Counted from the first letter of the stretch, positions 8,934 to 18,590 are shown. The stretch: 64,000 nt of DNA from Arboricoccus pini (GCF_900187945.1 NZ_FYEH01000015.1:23608-87607), one strand, 5' to 3'. Translations and numbers: made by a program. The notes: generated from the letters alone by a model not told the origin.

Positions 8934-8954
8934 CGAGGCCCGCGCCGCCTGAAA

Positions 8955-10349
8955 TCATCCCTGGCCGGCGCGTGCCCGTATGCCCGCCAGCGCGTCCTCT
9001 GCCGCGTGCACCAGAGCCGGCACGTCGACATCCTTGAGTCTGCCCGCTTCCTTGAGGATCCGTCCGTCGGCCATGACGAAGCTGACATTGGCTGGTTGTG
9101 CCGCATGCGTGAGGACGGCATCCAGATCGGCGGTCGGACCGGTATTGATGTCCGCCATGTCGACGAGGATCAAATCCGCGCGCTTGTGCGGGCGGATCGA
9201 TCCCGTGACGTCGGCAAGGCCGAGATCGCTTGCACCGCCGATCGTTGCCCACTCGAGGAAGGTTCGGGCGGGAATGGGTTCCTGACGCTCGGCACTCCCG
9301 GCGGCGATGTTAAGCGCGATCTTCATCACATTGAAGAAATCGGCATTGCCCGCGAGCGGCGTGTTGTCGATCGACAGGCTCAGCTTCACGCCGGCGTCGT
9401 GCAGCAGCCCGATCGGCGGGATGCCAAACCCGACGCGCAGCTCGGTCCATGGACTGAGACTGACGGGTGAGCCACTGGCAGCGATGGCACGCGCATCCTC
9501 GACCGTCGCATGCGTGGCGTGGACGAGCTGGATGTCGGGGCCGAGCAGCCCCTCGCGGGCCAGCGTTGCGATGGCCTGTTGCTTGGCAAGCTCGCGCGTG
9601 ATGGCGATATGCACGCTCAAGGGCAGTTTCTGAGCGCGCGCGAAGGCCCACTCCTCGCGCCAGATCGCGGCCTCGCTCCGCTCCGGGCCGCGCACGCACA
9701 TGCCAAGGCTCGTGAGGCCGTCATCCGCGCCGACCTCGCTCTGCACACGCTCCAGCGCGGCAAAATCCATCCGCGCACCCGGCCCCATCTCCTGGGGGTA
9801 ACCAAAGGCGAACCGGCCCCGCAATCCGCTCTCTCGATGGGCTCTGATCTCCGCCATCGCATGATCGTAACCACGTGTGTTGTGCGACCAATTATGCACG
9901 GTCGTAATGCCGCTATAAGCTGCCTCGGCCAGAGCCAGCCTGGCACCCAGATAATTGTCATCCGGCCTGAAGGCTGGCGCCAAGCGGCGCCAGGCTGGCC
10001 AATAGCCCGCCTGCCCCCCGGCAAGACCGCGGCCGACGGAATTCCACATATGCCAATGCGTATCGATCAGACCCGGCATCAAGACGGCATCCGGGCGGTC
10101 GATCAGCGTCGCACCAGGCGCCTCGATCGCCTTGCCGACCGCGACGATCCAGCCATCCCTGACATGCACCGCCCCGCCCTCGACGTCGCCCCCCGGCTCC
10201 ATGGTCAGCACACGACCGGCCCGAATGAGATATTCCCCGCGGACGGCAGCGGCGAGCGACGATGCTGCTGGCGCTGCAAGGTCAGAGGCGGCCAGTCCCG
10301 CCAAGGCGCCGAAACGCCTTCTGTTGATCGGACCGCAAAGAAGGCACAT
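8955..10349 (-). CDS. Amidohydrolase family protein with Tat-like leader
   Basis: 464 aa if read from ATG 10349, which has GGGGA six bases upstream; an ATG at 10355 is also possible. The N-terminus PINRRRFGALAGLAA resembles a twin-arginine leader, so periplasmic location is possible. The catalytic domain is of the ATZ/TRZ-SsnA metal-dependent type: PGLIDTHWHMW (HxH), VHIAITRE, IQLVHATHAT and SLSIDNTPLAGNADFF (catalytic Asp). It likely deaminates or hydrolyses a heterocyclic ring. It is convergent with the transporter/M20 operon, 21 bases apart. Confidence 0.85.
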   Translation of the reverse strand: MCLLCGPINRRRFGALAGLAASDLAAPAASSLAAAVRGEYLIRAGRVLTMEPGGDVEGGAVHVRDGWIVAVGKAIEAPGATLIDRPDAVLMPGLIDTHWHMWNSVGRGLAGGQAGYWPAWRRLAPAFRPDDNYLGARLALAEAAYSGITTVHNWSHNTRGYDHAMAEIRAHRESGLRGRFAFGYPQEMGPGARMDFAALERVQSEVGADDGLTSLGMCVRGPERSEAAIWREEWAFARAQKLPLSVHIAITRELAKQQAIATLAREGLLGPDIQLVHATHATVEDARAIAASGSPVSLSPWTELRVGFGIPPIGLLHDAGVKLSLSIDNTPLAGNADFFNVMKIALNIAAGSAERQEPIPARTFLEWATIGGASDLGLADVTGSIRPHKRADLILVDMADINTGPTADLDAVLTHAAQPANVSFVMADGRILKEAGRLKDVDVPALVHAAEDALAGIRARAGQG

Positions 10350-10437
10350 CCTCATTCCCCGCTCATGTCGCCCTGCCAGATACAAGCTACCCGGCATGAG
10401 CGCTCTTTGATATCGGCAGCACGACAGAGGCTGGGAC

Positions 10438-11151
10438 ATGACGTTGAGACAGCAGCAGGCTCCTTGCAAGGTAGCCTTGATCGTCGGTGCCGGCCCCGGG
10501 ATCAGCGGTGCGTTGGCCCGCCGACTCGCGGCGAGCGGCGCCAAGGTCGCGATTTGTGCCCGGGACGGCCAGCGCGTGGCGGCGCTGGCGGACGCCACCG
10601 GTGCTGCGGCCTTCACCGCCGACGCCACCGATGCCGGTGCCGTGGCGAGACTGTTCGTCGAGGTCGAGGAACGTTTTGGCAGCCCCGATTTCGTCCTCTA
10701 CAATCCCAGCGCGCGCGCCGGCGGACCACTGACCGAGCTCGAACCCGAAGCTGTGGCGACAGCGCTGGCGATCGGCGCCTTTGGCGGCTTTCTTGTGGCG
10801 CAGCAGGCAGCACGGCGCATGATCCCGCAAGGCGGCGGCGCCATCTTTTTCACCGGCGCCACCGCCAGCCTAAAGGCCTATGCAGGCTCAGCTGGCTTTG
10901 CCATGGGCAAGTTCGCGCTTCGAGCTCTGGCCCAGAGTGCCGCCCGCGAACTCGGCCCTAAGGGCATCCACGTCGCTCATTTCATCATCGATGGCGGCGT
11001 GCGCTCGGCTAAACGGCCAGACCCGGCAGATGCGCCCGACAGCACCCTCGATCCCGATGCGATCGCCACCGTCTATCTCGATACCCTGGCCCAGCACCGA
11101 AGTGCCTGGGCGCACGAAATCGACCTCAGGCCCTGGGTGGAGCGCTTTTGA
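10438..11151 (+). CDS. SDR family oxidoreductase with Phe in place of catalytic Tyr
   Basis: 237 aa. Rossmann glycine motif IVGAGPGISGALARRL (residues 15-30). The usual active-site YxxxK reads F154-A-M-G-K158, with Ser144 upstream, in SAGFAMGKFALRALAQ. The C-terminal IHVAHFIIDGGV is typical of a small SDR branch in which this position is often Phe, so the change may be lineage-specific rather than damage. It probably uses NAD(P)H, or may be a binding/regulatory SDR. It lies divergent from the amidohydrolase. Confidence 0.85.
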   Translation: MTLRQQQAPCKVALIVGAGPGISGALARRLAASGAKVAICARDGQRVAALADATGAAAFTADATDAGAVARLFVEVEERFGSPDFVLYNPSARAGGPLTELEPEAVATALAIGAFGGFLVAQQAARRMIPQGGGAIFFTGATASLKAYAGSAGFAMGKFALRALAQSAARELGPKGIHVAHFIIDGGVRSAKRPDPADAPDSTLDPDAIATVYLDTLAQHRSAWAHEIDLRPWVERF

Positions 11152-11163
11152 AGCCATCCCAAG

Positions 11164-11180
11164 ACCCTTGCTCAAAGGGT
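11164..11180 (+). terminator. Short hairpin after the SDR gene
   Basis: ACCCTT, five-base loop GCTCA, AAGGGT, 13 bases after the SDR stop. There is no T-run, so a weak or Rho-assisted terminator at best. Confidence 0.3.
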
Positions 11181-11294
11181 GCGGCCAGCGGACACAAGTG
11201 AGGCCTTTCCGCCCATTCACCCCGTTCTCTAACTTGGCGAAACCAGGTGAAATCGGCATCAAGGCGCCCCAAGCCAACGGCAGACTGCGAATAG

Positions 11295-12284
11295 ATGAGC
11301 ATCGGTTTGATCGCGCTTCTGGATGACGTGGCCGCCATAGCCAAGCTGGCCGCGGCATCACTCGACGATATTGCCGGCCAGACAGCTACGGCCAGCGCCA
11401 AGGCTGCCGGCATCGTCATCGACGATGCTGCCGTGGCCCCCAATTATGTCGTAGGCGTCTCGCCGGCGCGCGAATTCCCGATCATCTTGAAGATCACGCT
11501 GGGCTCGCTACGCAATAAACTGATTTTCCTCCTGCCAGCCGCCCTGTTGCTCGGCTATTTCGCGCCCTGGGCCATCACGCCGCTCCTGATGCTGGGCGGC
11601 GCCTATCTCTCCTACGAGGGGGCGGAGAAGGTGCTAGGGGCGATCAAGCCGCACCATGGCGGGGTCAGTGCCGAAACGACGGCGGTGGCCGCCGATCCCA
11701 AGACATTGGAGGACGAGAAGGTCCAAAGCGCCATCAAGACCGATTTCATCCTTTCAGCCGAGATCATGGCGTTCACGCTGGCATCGATCCCGGCCGGCAG
11801 CATCTGGGTCCAGGCCGTGATCATGGCCCTGGTCGCCATCCTGATCACGCTTGCCGTCTATGGTGTCGTGGCTCTCATCGTCAAGGCGGACGATCTGGGT
11901 CTGGCTTTGGCGGGCAACCGAGATGCCTCCTTCCTCGGCAGCATCGGCCGTGGCACCGGGCGCGGCCTCGTCAAGACCATGCCCATCCTCCTCAAGCTCC
12001 TCGGGATCGTCGGCACGGCTGCCATGATCTGGGTCGGCGGCGGCATCATTATCCACGGCCTCGAGGTCTATGGCCTGCCGGCCCTGGGCCATGCGATCGA
12101 GACGGCGGCCGAAACCGTTACCCATCCACTGCCGGCTGGCGGCAGCATCGTCGCATGGATCGTCAAGGCCGCGGCCTCCGGCATTGTCGGCCTGGCGCTG
12201 GGTGCCCTCCTCATCCCGCTGGCGACCTATGGCCTGGCGCCGATCGCCCGCGCCCTCAAAGGCAGGCGCGGTCAGGCCGTCTGA
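11295..12284 (+). CDS. DUF808 inner membrane protein (YedI-like)
   Basis: 329 aa, beginning MSIGLIALLDDVAAIAKLAAASLDDIAGQ, the diagnostic DUF808 start. Several hydrophobic segments follow (LIFLLPAALLLGYFAPWAI, AVIMALVAILITLAVYGVVALIV, GIVGTAAMIWVGGGIIIHG and a C-terminal GIVGLALGALLIPLATYGL), giving a polytopic inner membrane protein. The family has no established function. It is a monocistronic-looking gene between an SDR and a convergent binding-protein gene, which gives no functional clue. Confidence 0.9.
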   Translation: MSIGLIALLDDVAAIAKLAAASLDDIAGQTATASAKAAGIVIDDAAVAPNYVVGVSPAREFPIILKITLGSLRNKLIFLLPAALLLGYFAPWAITPLLMLGGAYLSYEGAEKVLGAIKPHHGGVSAETTAVAADPKTLEDEKVQSAIKTDFILSAEIMAFTLASIPAGSIWVQAVIMALVAILITLAVYGVVALIVKADDLGLALAGNRDASFLGSIGRGTGRGLVKTMPILLKLLGIVGTAAMIWVGGGIIIHGLEVYGLPALGHAIETAAETVTHPLPAGGSIVAWIVKAAASGIVGLALGALLIPLATYGLAPIARALKGRRGQAV

Positions 12285-12297
12285 AGAAAGGCGGCGC

Positions 12298-13248
12298 TCA
12301 GGGTACTGTAAGATCCACACCGTAGCGCTCGGGCGGCAAGACCTCCTTGATCAAGCCACCCGCCTGAAGATAGGCCGCGACCTTCTCATAGCCGGCTTTG
12401 TCCAAAGCGCCCGGCGGCGAGGCCACGGCCGGAACTGTAACGGTCCAGGACCGACGATTGAGTTCGTCGTCCAGCTCTGGCGCGAAGGTCTTGAAGCTGT
12501 CGAAGGCGGCATCGGGATTGGCCTTCAGCCAGGCGGCCGCCTTGGTAACGGCGTCCATAAAGGCCTTCAGCTCCGGACGGCCCACATCGCCCCGATTGGC
12601 CACATAGACCATCTCGTCGTAGCTGGGGACACCCTCCTCCTCGACAGGATAACAATGCGTCGAGACACCCTGCATGGCGAGTTGGATGGGCTCGAAATTG
12701 CGATAGGCGCCGATCACCGCATCCACCTGTCCGCTAGCCAGAGCGGAAGCCAGGGAGAAATTGACGTTGACGAGTTCGACGTCGCCCAGCTTCAGTCCAT
12801 GCCGCGCCAGGATCGTTCGCATGAGGATCGTCTGCAGATCGCCGATCGAGTAGCCGATCTTCTTGCCTTTCAGGTCGTCCAGGGCCGGCCCGTCGCTTTT
12901 GACCATGAGGCAGGTAAGTGGTCGGTCGATAATCGTGCCGATCCGCACGAGCGGCACGCCTTCCGCCTGTTGCATGATCAATTGGGGCTCGTAGTTGATA
13001 CCAACATCGGCCTGCCTCGCGATCAGGAGCTTGGTGGCATCATCGGCGCTGGATGGCACGATAACGTCGACATCGAGCCCCTCGGCCGCGAAGAAGCCCT
13101 TCTGCTTGGCAACGATGATGGGCGCGTGGCTGGGATTCGCGAACCAGTCCAAAAGGACGCGGAGTTTTTGCGCCGCCGCGGCTGGTCCCGCCCCTCCGGC
13201 CAACAAACTGGTCATAACGAAGAGCGCCAAAAGGCCCCGCCGCAGCAT
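12298..13248 (-). CDS. ABC substrate-binding protein, NMT1/ThiY type
   Basis: 316 aa from ATG 13248 (AAAGGG seven bases upstream); an ATG at 13269 is also in frame. Signal peptide MLRRGLLALFVMTSLLAGG...AAAA. The mature start KLRVLLDWFANPSHAPIIVAK and GINYEPQLIMQQAEGVPLVRIGTI match the THI5/NMT1 family that binds thiamine pyrimidine precursors or related heterocycles. No permease or ATPase gene is adjacent, and no thiamine riboswitch core was seen in the 140 bases upstream. It may work with a transporter encoded elsewhere. Confidence 0.87.
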   Translation of the reverse strand: MLRRGLLALFVMTSLLAGGAGPAAAAQKLRVLLDWFANPSHAPIIVAKQKGFFAAEGLDVDVIVPSSADDATKLLIARQADVGINYEPQLIMQQAEGVPLVRIGTIIDRPLTCLMVKSDGPALDDLKGKKIGYSIGDLQTILMRTILARHGLKLGDVELVNVNFSLASALASGQVDAVIGAYRNFEPIQLAMQGVSTHCYPVEEEGVPSYDEMVYVANRGDVGRPELKAFMDAVTKAAAWLKANPDAAFDSFKTFAPELDDELNRRSWTVTVPAVASPPGALDKAGYEKVAAYLQAGGLIKEVLPPERYGVDLTVP

Positions 13249-13389
13249 CGCACTACCCTTTACTCGCATGGTCCAGCGGCAGGACTTAGAGCCTAAGGGG
13301 CAGCCCCGCTAGTCCTTTCCCCACTGACTGGACATTCGAGAGCGGCTGGCCAGACTAAGGCGCATCTACCCTTCAAAAGCGGGAACGCG

Positions 13390-14421
13390 ATGAACGTCTA
13401 TTGGAACGAGATGGAGTTGGCCCACGACCCGGCCTTCTTTCTCCAGCGTGGCAATCTGCGTCAGCATTTCGAGGTGCCGGGCCGGGCGCTAGCCCTACTC
13501 GAGGGTGCCAAGGCCATGGGACTGACGATCACATCGCCGCCGCCGGTCGATCCCTCTGAGCTGGAAACCGTGCACGCGCCGGACTTCCTGGCGTTCCTCG
13601 AGCATGCTTCCACCGATTGGCGGGCGATGCCGGACAGCGCGCCCGAGGCGGTCCCCAACATTCATCCAACGCCAGAAATGCTGGCCAATGGCGCCAAGCC
13701 CTCGGCCACAATCGTCGGTCGCCTTGGCTGGTACACGGCCGACCTCGCCTGCCCGATCGGGCCCTCGACCTGGCAGGCCGCACTGGCGGCGGCGACCGGT
13801 GCTATCGCCGCCGCCGACGACGCGGCGGCGGGCCGGCATGCCTATGCCCTGGCGCGTCCCCCAGGTCATCACGCCTACCGGGCCCGGACAGGTGGCCATT
13901 GCTATCTCAACAACGCGGCCCTGGCGGCGGAGCGTCTCCGGGCCCATGGCGCAGATCGGGTGGCGATTCTCGACATCGACAGTCATCACGGCAATGGCAC
14001 GCAAGGCATCTTCTGGGAGCGCGATGACGTCTTCTTCGCCTCGATCCACGGCGATCCGAACGGCTACTATCCCTGGTATGTGGGCCATGCGGACGAGACG
14101 GGCGCCGGTGCGGGCCAGGGCTGCACGCTGAACCAGCCTCTAGCACAGGGTACCGGCGATGGCCCCTGGCTGGCGGCCCTGGATAATGCTCTCGAATCTG
14201 CCCAACGCTTTGGCGCCGATGCGGTCGTGGTCAGTCTCGGCTTCGATGCCTCCGAGCACGAGCCCTTGAGCTTTCTCAAAATCACCGCCGATGGCTTCGC
14301 CCGCGCCGGCCAGGCCATCTCCCGGGCGCGCAGGCCCACCGCCATCGTCCAGGAAGGCGGCTACGCCGTCGACCATCTGGGCACTTTGCTGCAACGCTTC
14401 CTCGACGGGTTCGGCGCCTGA
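13390..14421 (+). CDS. Histone deacetylase family protein, acetylpolyamine amidohydrolase-like
   Basis: 343 aa, about the usual length for bacterial acetylpolyamine amidohydrolases. Zinc hydrolase motifs: RPPGHHAYR (general-base histidine pair), GGHCYLNNAA, LDIDSHHGNGTQ (metal Asp/His), and VSLGFDASEHEP (second metal Asp). The N-terminal MNVYWNEMELAHDP is typical of the polyamine-deacetylase branch. It would deacetylate acetylated polyamines or similar small amides in the cytoplasm. The flavin reductase gene follows after 63 bases on the same strand. Confidence 0.9.
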   Translation: MNVYWNEMELAHDPAFFLQRGNLRQHFEVPGRALALLEGAKAMGLTITSPPPVDPSELETVHAPDFLAFLEHASTDWRAMPDSAPEAVPNIHPTPEMLANGAKPSATIVGRLGWYTADLACPIGPSTWQAALAAATGAIAAADDAAAGRHAYALARPPGHHAYRARTGGHCYLNNAALAAERLRAHGADRVAILDIDSHHGNGTQGIFWERDDVFFASIHGDPNGYYPWYVGHADETGAGAGQGCTLNQPLAQGTGDGPWLAALDNALESAQRFGADAVVVSLGFDASEHEPLSFLKITADGFARAGQAISRARRPTAIVQEGGYAVDHLGTLLQRFLDGFGA

Positions 14422-14484
14422 GCTCAGCGACAGACCGCCAGCTGGAAGCTTTCGATCCTGCCCGTTCGCGAAGGAAGTCAGGCG

Positions 14485-15048
14485 ATGACCCGCTCCAAGC
14501 CGAAAGTGGATTTCCCGACCGGCAAGGTGCGCCGCTTCCTCGAGCCGGGTCCGATCGTGCTCGTCTCGTCCAGCTGGCGGGGCCAGCGCAACATCATGAC
14601 GCTCGGCTGGCACACGGTGCTGGAATTCTCGCCGTCGCTGGTCGGGCTCATGATCTCGGCGGGCAATCACAGCTTCGAGCTAATCAGGAGCAGCCGCGAA
14701 TGCGTGATCAACCTGCCAACGACGGCCCTGACCGCCGAGGTGGTCAAGATTGGCAATACGTCCGGTGCCAAGCTCGACAAATTCGCGGCGTTCGGCCTCA
14801 CGCCCGAAGCCGCAGCCAAGGTCGAGGCGCCGCTCATCGGTGAATGTCACGCGAATTTCGAGTGCCGTATGCACGAGGATGCGCTGGTCGAGCGCTACAA
14901 TTTCTTCATCTTCGAGGTGGTAAAGGCGCATGTAGCACCCTCGCCCGAGCATCCCCGGACCCTGCACTACACGGGCGACGGGGTCTTCATGGAGTCGGGC
15001 AGGATCATCAGCCGACGTTCGCTGTTCCGGCCGGAGCTGCTCGACTGA
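14485..15048 (+). CDS. Flavin reductase-like FMN-binding protein
   Basis: 187 aa. The DIM6/NTAB flavin reductase fold is suggested by PGPIVLVSSSWRGQRNIMTLGWHTVLEFSP, VGLMISAGNHSFELIRSSRECVINLP and the late ESGRIISRRSLFRPELL. It would bind FMN and either reduce it with NAD(P)H or act as an FMN oxidoreductase. It lies 307 bases upstream of an LLM-class monooxygenase on the same strand, an enzyme class that needs reduced FMN, so a two-component monooxygenase is a reasonable inference. Confidence 0.82.
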   Translation: MTRSKPKVDFPTGKVRRFLEPGPIVLVSSSWRGQRNIMTLGWHTVLEFSPSLVGLMISAGNHSFELIRSSRECVINLPTTALTAEVVKIGNTSGAKLDKFAAFGLTPEAAAKVEAPLIGECHANFECRMHEDALVERYNFFIFEVVKAHVAPSPEHPRTLHYTGDGVFMESGRIISRRSLFRPELLD

Positions 15049-15355
15049 CGATTCGAGCTGGTGACGGCCCGCGCTCCGTCTTGCTCGACGCCTGCGCTCG
15101 CATCACGTAGATGAGCACGCCCGCTCCCCCCAATCCACCGCCCATTTTTGACATGGCCGGGGATCCGAGCTCGAAGGGACGATGACGGCTCCAGGCCGGG
15201 CGTGACCGTTCGCAGCTGGGCGTTCGATGTGGCCGAGCATATGGGCCGGCCCTTAGCAGTTGCCAAGGCGCGGTGACAAAGCCGGCCGTGCGCGCCATGA
15301 TCGACATGGAGCCAAGCCCGCGTCCCCCACAGCCACTTTTACCAAGGAGGCTCGC
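15049..15355. other. Intergenic stretch, nothing recognised
   Basis: 307 bases between the flavin reductase and the LLM monooxygenase. Short frames exist on both strands but none has a ribosome site plus recognisable sequence. It ends with the AAGGAGG ribosome site of the next gene. Confidence 0.5.
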
Positions 15356-16681
15356 ATGGCCAAACGGCAATTGAAACTCGGCGCGTTCATGCGGCCGGTC
15401 AGCCTCCACACGGGCGCCTGGCGCTACCCCGGCGCCTGGGCGGATGCGAATTTCAATTTCGCGCATCTCAAGCGCATGGCGCAAAAGCTTGAGGAAGGCC
15501 TCTTCGACGCCTTCTTCATGGCCGATCACCTGGCCGTGCTCAACATGCCGGTCGAGGCACTGAAGCGCAGCCACACGGTGACGTCCTTCGAGCCCTTCAC
15601 GCTGCTCTCGGCGCTGGCCGGCGCCACCGAGCATCTGGGCCTGGTCGCTACCGCCTCGACCACATTCGACGAACCCTACCATATAGCCAGGCGCTTTGCC
15701 TCACTCGACCATATTTCGGGCGGCCGGGCCGGCTGGAACGTCGTTACCACCTCCAACCCGGACGCTGCCCGTAATTTCGGTCGCGAGGATCTGCTCGACC
15801 ATGACGAGCGTTATCGCCGGGCCCGCGAGTTCGTCGACGTCGTCACCGGCCTCTGGGACAGCTTTGCCGATGATGCCTTCGTTCGCAACGTCGAGACGGG
15901 AATCTATTTCGACCCCGCCCGCATGCATGTCCTGGATCACAAGGGCGAGTTCCTAAATGTCCGCGGCCCGCTCAACATCGCCCGCCCAGTCCAGGGCTGG
16001 CCTGTCATCGTCCAGGCCGGTTCGTCCGAGCCGGGCCGCCAACTGGCAGCGGAAACCGCCGAGGCCATCTTTGGCGCCGCGAACACGATCGAGGCGGGCC
16101 GCGCCTTCTATGCGGACGTCAAGGAGCGGATGGATCGGCTTGGCCGTCCGCGCGAGCATCTCAAGATCCTGCCCGGCCTCTTTGTGATCGTAGCCGACAG
16201 CCTGGCAGAAGCCCAGGAGCGGCGTGCCTTGCTCGATAGCAAGGTGCATGCGCAAAGTGCGATCGCGTCCTTGTCGGTCTGGCTGGGACTGGATGTGAGC
16301 AGCTTCGATCTCGACCGGCCGCTGCCGGACAATCTTCCGGAGACCAACCAGAGCCGCTCCGGGCGCGAACGTGTCATCGAAATGGCGCGGCGCGAAAATC
16401 TGACGGTGCGGCAGCTGGCCCAGCGGCTCGGCGGCTATGGCGGCCTGACTATGATCGGAACAGCGGCCTCGATTGCCGATGAGATGGAGGCGTGGCTGGA
16501 AAGCGAGGCCTGCGACGGGTTCAACGTCATGTTTCCCTATCTGCCGGACGGGCTCTTCGATTTCGTCGACAAGGTGATTCCCGAGCTGCAGCGGCGTGGG
16601 ATCTACCGTCTGGCCTATGAGGGATCGACGCTGCGGGAGAATCTGGGGCTGCCGCGACCGGCCAATCGCTTCTTCGATTGA
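15356..16681 (+). CDS. LLM-class flavin-dependent monooxygenase (NtaA/DszA type)
   Basis: 441 aa; ATG 15356 follows AAGGAGG, which decides the start. Family marks: LKLGAFMRPVSLHTGAWRYP, ADHLAVLNMP, GRAGWNVVTTSNPDAARNFG, and the LNIARPVQGWPVIVQAGSSEPG loop; the C-terminal LIMIGT-like block reads GLTMIGTAASIADEM. It is the second member of this class in the window, with distinctly different sequence from the one at 23-1339. Oxidation of a small sulfur- or nitrogen-containing compound using FMNH2, perhaps from the flavin reductase at 14485, is inferred. Confidence 0.9.
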   Translation: MAKRQLKLGAFMRPVSLHTGAWRYPGAWADANFNFAHLKRMAQKLEEGLFDAFFMADHLAVLNMPVEALKRSHTVTSFEPFTLLSALAGATEHLGLVATASTTFDEPYHIARRFASLDHISGGRAGWNVVTTSNPDAARNFGREDLLDHDERYRRAREFVDVVTGLWDSFADDAFVRNVETGIYFDPARMHVLDHKGEFLNVRGPLNIARPVQGWPVIVQAGSSEPGRQLAAETAEAIFGAANTIEAGRAFYADVKERMDRLGRPREHLKILPGLFVIVADSLAEAQERRALLDSKVHAQSAIASLSVWLGLDVSSFDLDRPLPDNLPETNQSRSGRERVIEMARRENLTVRQLAQRLGGYGGLTMIGTAASIADEMEAWLESEACDGFNVMFPYLPDGLFDFVDKVIPELQRRGIYRLAYEGSTLRENLGLPRPANRFFD

Positions 16682-16785
16682 GCGCCAGGACTGCGGTTCC
16701 AGGCATTTGAACAGACCTGACCACCGCTTGCCTCCGAGGCTGCGCGTCATATGGTTAGAGCCTACCTGAATCAGGAGGATATCCC

Positions 16786-18513
16786 ATGGCGCAGACCGTT
16801 GCCGATCAGATGGTGCAGACACTGGCTGCCATCGGAGTTAAGCGGATCTATGGGATCGTCGGCGACAGCCTGAACGGCTTTACCGATTCGCTCCGCCGTC
16901 AGGGAGAAATCGAGTGGCTGCATGTTCGCCATGAGGAAGTGGCAGCCTTCGCGGCTGGCGCCGAGGCGCATCTGACGGGAGAGCTTGCCGTCTGTGCCGG
17001 GTCCTGCGGGCCGGGCAATCTGCATCTGATCAATGGTCTTTTCGACTGCCATCGCTCGCGGGTGCCGGTCCTCGCGATCGCCGCCCAGATACCTTCAGCC
17101 GAGATCGGCTCCGGTTATTTCCAGGAAACCCATCCCGAGAATCTCTTCAAGGAATGTTCCTCCTGGTGCGAGCTCGTGGCCTCGCCACAGCAATTGCCGC
17201 GCATGCTCGAGATAGCCATCCGCAATGCCGTGATGACGAACGGGGTCTCGGTCCTGGTCATCCCGGGCGACGTCGCCCTGCTCCCTGCCTTGCCCACGCC
17301 GGCGCCGAAGCCAGCCGGGCTCCTCCCCGAGCCCGCCTCGCTCATTCCGGGGGAAGCGTCGCTGGACGGTCTGGCCAAGCTTCTCAACGAGGCCAAGGCG
17401 GTCACACTCCTTTGCGGCGGAGGCTGTGCCGGCGCCCACGCCGAACTTCTGGCGGTGGCAGAGGCACTCAAGGCGCCGATCGTGCACGCCATGCGCGGCA
17501 AGGAGCACGTCGAATGGGACAACCCTTTCGATGTCGGCATGACGGGATTGATCGGCTTCGCCTCGGGCTACCATGCCATGCAGAACTGCGACACGCTTTT
17601 GATGCTGGGGACCGACTTTCCCTATCGTCAGTTCTATCCGGGCAAAGCAAAGATCGCCCAGGTCGACAAAAGAGGCGCGCAGATCGGTCGCCGGGTGCCG
17701 GTCGATCTCGGCATTGAGGGCGACGTCAAGTCGACCCTGCGTGCCTTGCTGCCACGCCTGGAGGCCAAGTCCACACGGCGGCATCTGGACTCCGCGCTCG
17801 ACCATTACAAGAAGGCGCGCAAGGAGCTGGATGAGCTGGCGACCGGCCGCGCGGGCGGGCCGCTGCACCCGCAGCACGTCACCCGCGTCGTCAGCGAGAT
17901 CGCTGCCGAGGACGCGGTCTTCACCTGCGATGTCGGTTTGCCGACAGTCTGGGCGGCCCGCTACCTCGGCATGAATGGCAAGCGCCGCCTCCTGGGCTCG
18001 TTCTGGCATGGCTCGATGGCGAACGCGATGGCGCAGGCGATCGGTGCGCAGGCAGCGTTTCGCGAGCGCCAGGTCGTATCGCTGTCGGGCGATGGCGGCT
18101 TCACCATGCTGATGGGCGACTTTCTCAGCCTGAAGCAGCTCGATTTGCCGGTAAAGGTCGTCGTGTTCAATAACGGCGCCCTGGGCTTCATCGAGCTCGA
18201 ACAGAAAAGTTCGGGCTTCCTCGACACCGGCACTGATTTCGACAATCCCAATTTCGCCGCCATGGCAGAGGCCTGCGGCATCAAGGGCGTGCGCATCGAG
18301 AACCCAGCCGACGTCGAATCCAAGATCCGCGAAGCGTTCGCGCATCCCGGGCCCGTCGTCATCGATGCGGTCGTCAATCGGTCCGAGCTCGCCATGCCGC
18401 CCAAGGTCACGGCCGAGATGGCCAAGGGCTTTACCATGTACATGCTCAAGGCCGTCCTGAATGGCCGCAGCAATGCCCTCGTCGAGATGGCGACGAGCAA
18501 CTGGCGGCGGTGA
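16786..18513 (+). CDS. poxB: Pyruvate dehydrogenase (quinone), pyruvate oxidase PoxB
   Basis: 575 aa, ribosome site AGGAGG. The protein follows E. coli PoxB closely along its length: [60 protein letters not shown] (TPP glutamate near residue 50), [13 protein letters not shown], the C-terminal TPP site [16 protein letters not shown] with NNGALGF, and the membrane-binding tail [14 protein letters not shown]...TSNWRR. It converts pyruvate to acetate and CO2, passing electrons from FAD to ubiquinone at the inner membrane. It is monocistronic and convergent with an aminotransferase gene. Confidence 0.96.
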   Translation: MAQTVADQMVQTLAAIGVKRIYGIVGDSLNGFTDSLRRQGEIEWLHVRHEEVAAFAAGAEAHLTGELAVCAGSCGPGNLHLINGLFDCHRSRVPVLAIAAQIPSAEIGSGYFQETHPENLFKECSSWCELVASPQQLPRMLEIAIRNAVMTNGVSVLVIPGDVALLPALPTPAPKPAGLLPEPASLIPGEASLDGLAKLLNEAKAVTLLCGGGCAGAHAELLAVAEALKAPIVHAMRGKEHVEWDNPFDVGMTGLIGFASGYHAMQNCDTLLMLGTDFPYRQFYPGKAKIAQVDKRGAQIGRRVPVDLGIEGDVKSTLRALLPRLEAKSTRRHLDSALDHYKKARKELDELATGRAGGPLHPQHVTRVVSEIAAEDAVFTCDVGLPTVWAARYLGMNGKRRLLGSFWHGSMANAMAQAIGAQAAFRERQVVSLSGDGGFTMLMGDFLSLKQLDLPVKVVVFNNGALGFIELEQKSSGFLDTGTDFDNPNFAAMAEACGIKGVRIENPADVESKIREAFAHPGPVVIDAVVNRSELAMPPKVTAEMAKGFTMYMLKAVLNGRSNALVEMATSNWRR

Positions 18514-18590
18514 GCGGCGCCACCTGAATCAAAATCGGCCGTCTCCTCAAGATGGCCGTTGGTTCCCCCCTCCCCTCGCCGGATCGACGC

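Noticed and set aside
9510..10961. 483-codon plus-strand frame
   Set aside because: Runs antisense through the amidohydrolase and out of frame through the SDR gene; both of those have intact motifs.
12070..13296. 408-codon plus-strand frame
   Set aside because: Overlaps the DUF808 end out of frame and the ThiY-like gene in antisense; not coding-like.
13249..13389. Thiamine riboswitch upstream of the ThiY-like gene
   Set aside because: Looked for the CTGAGA / GAACCTGA core on the minus strand and did not see it.
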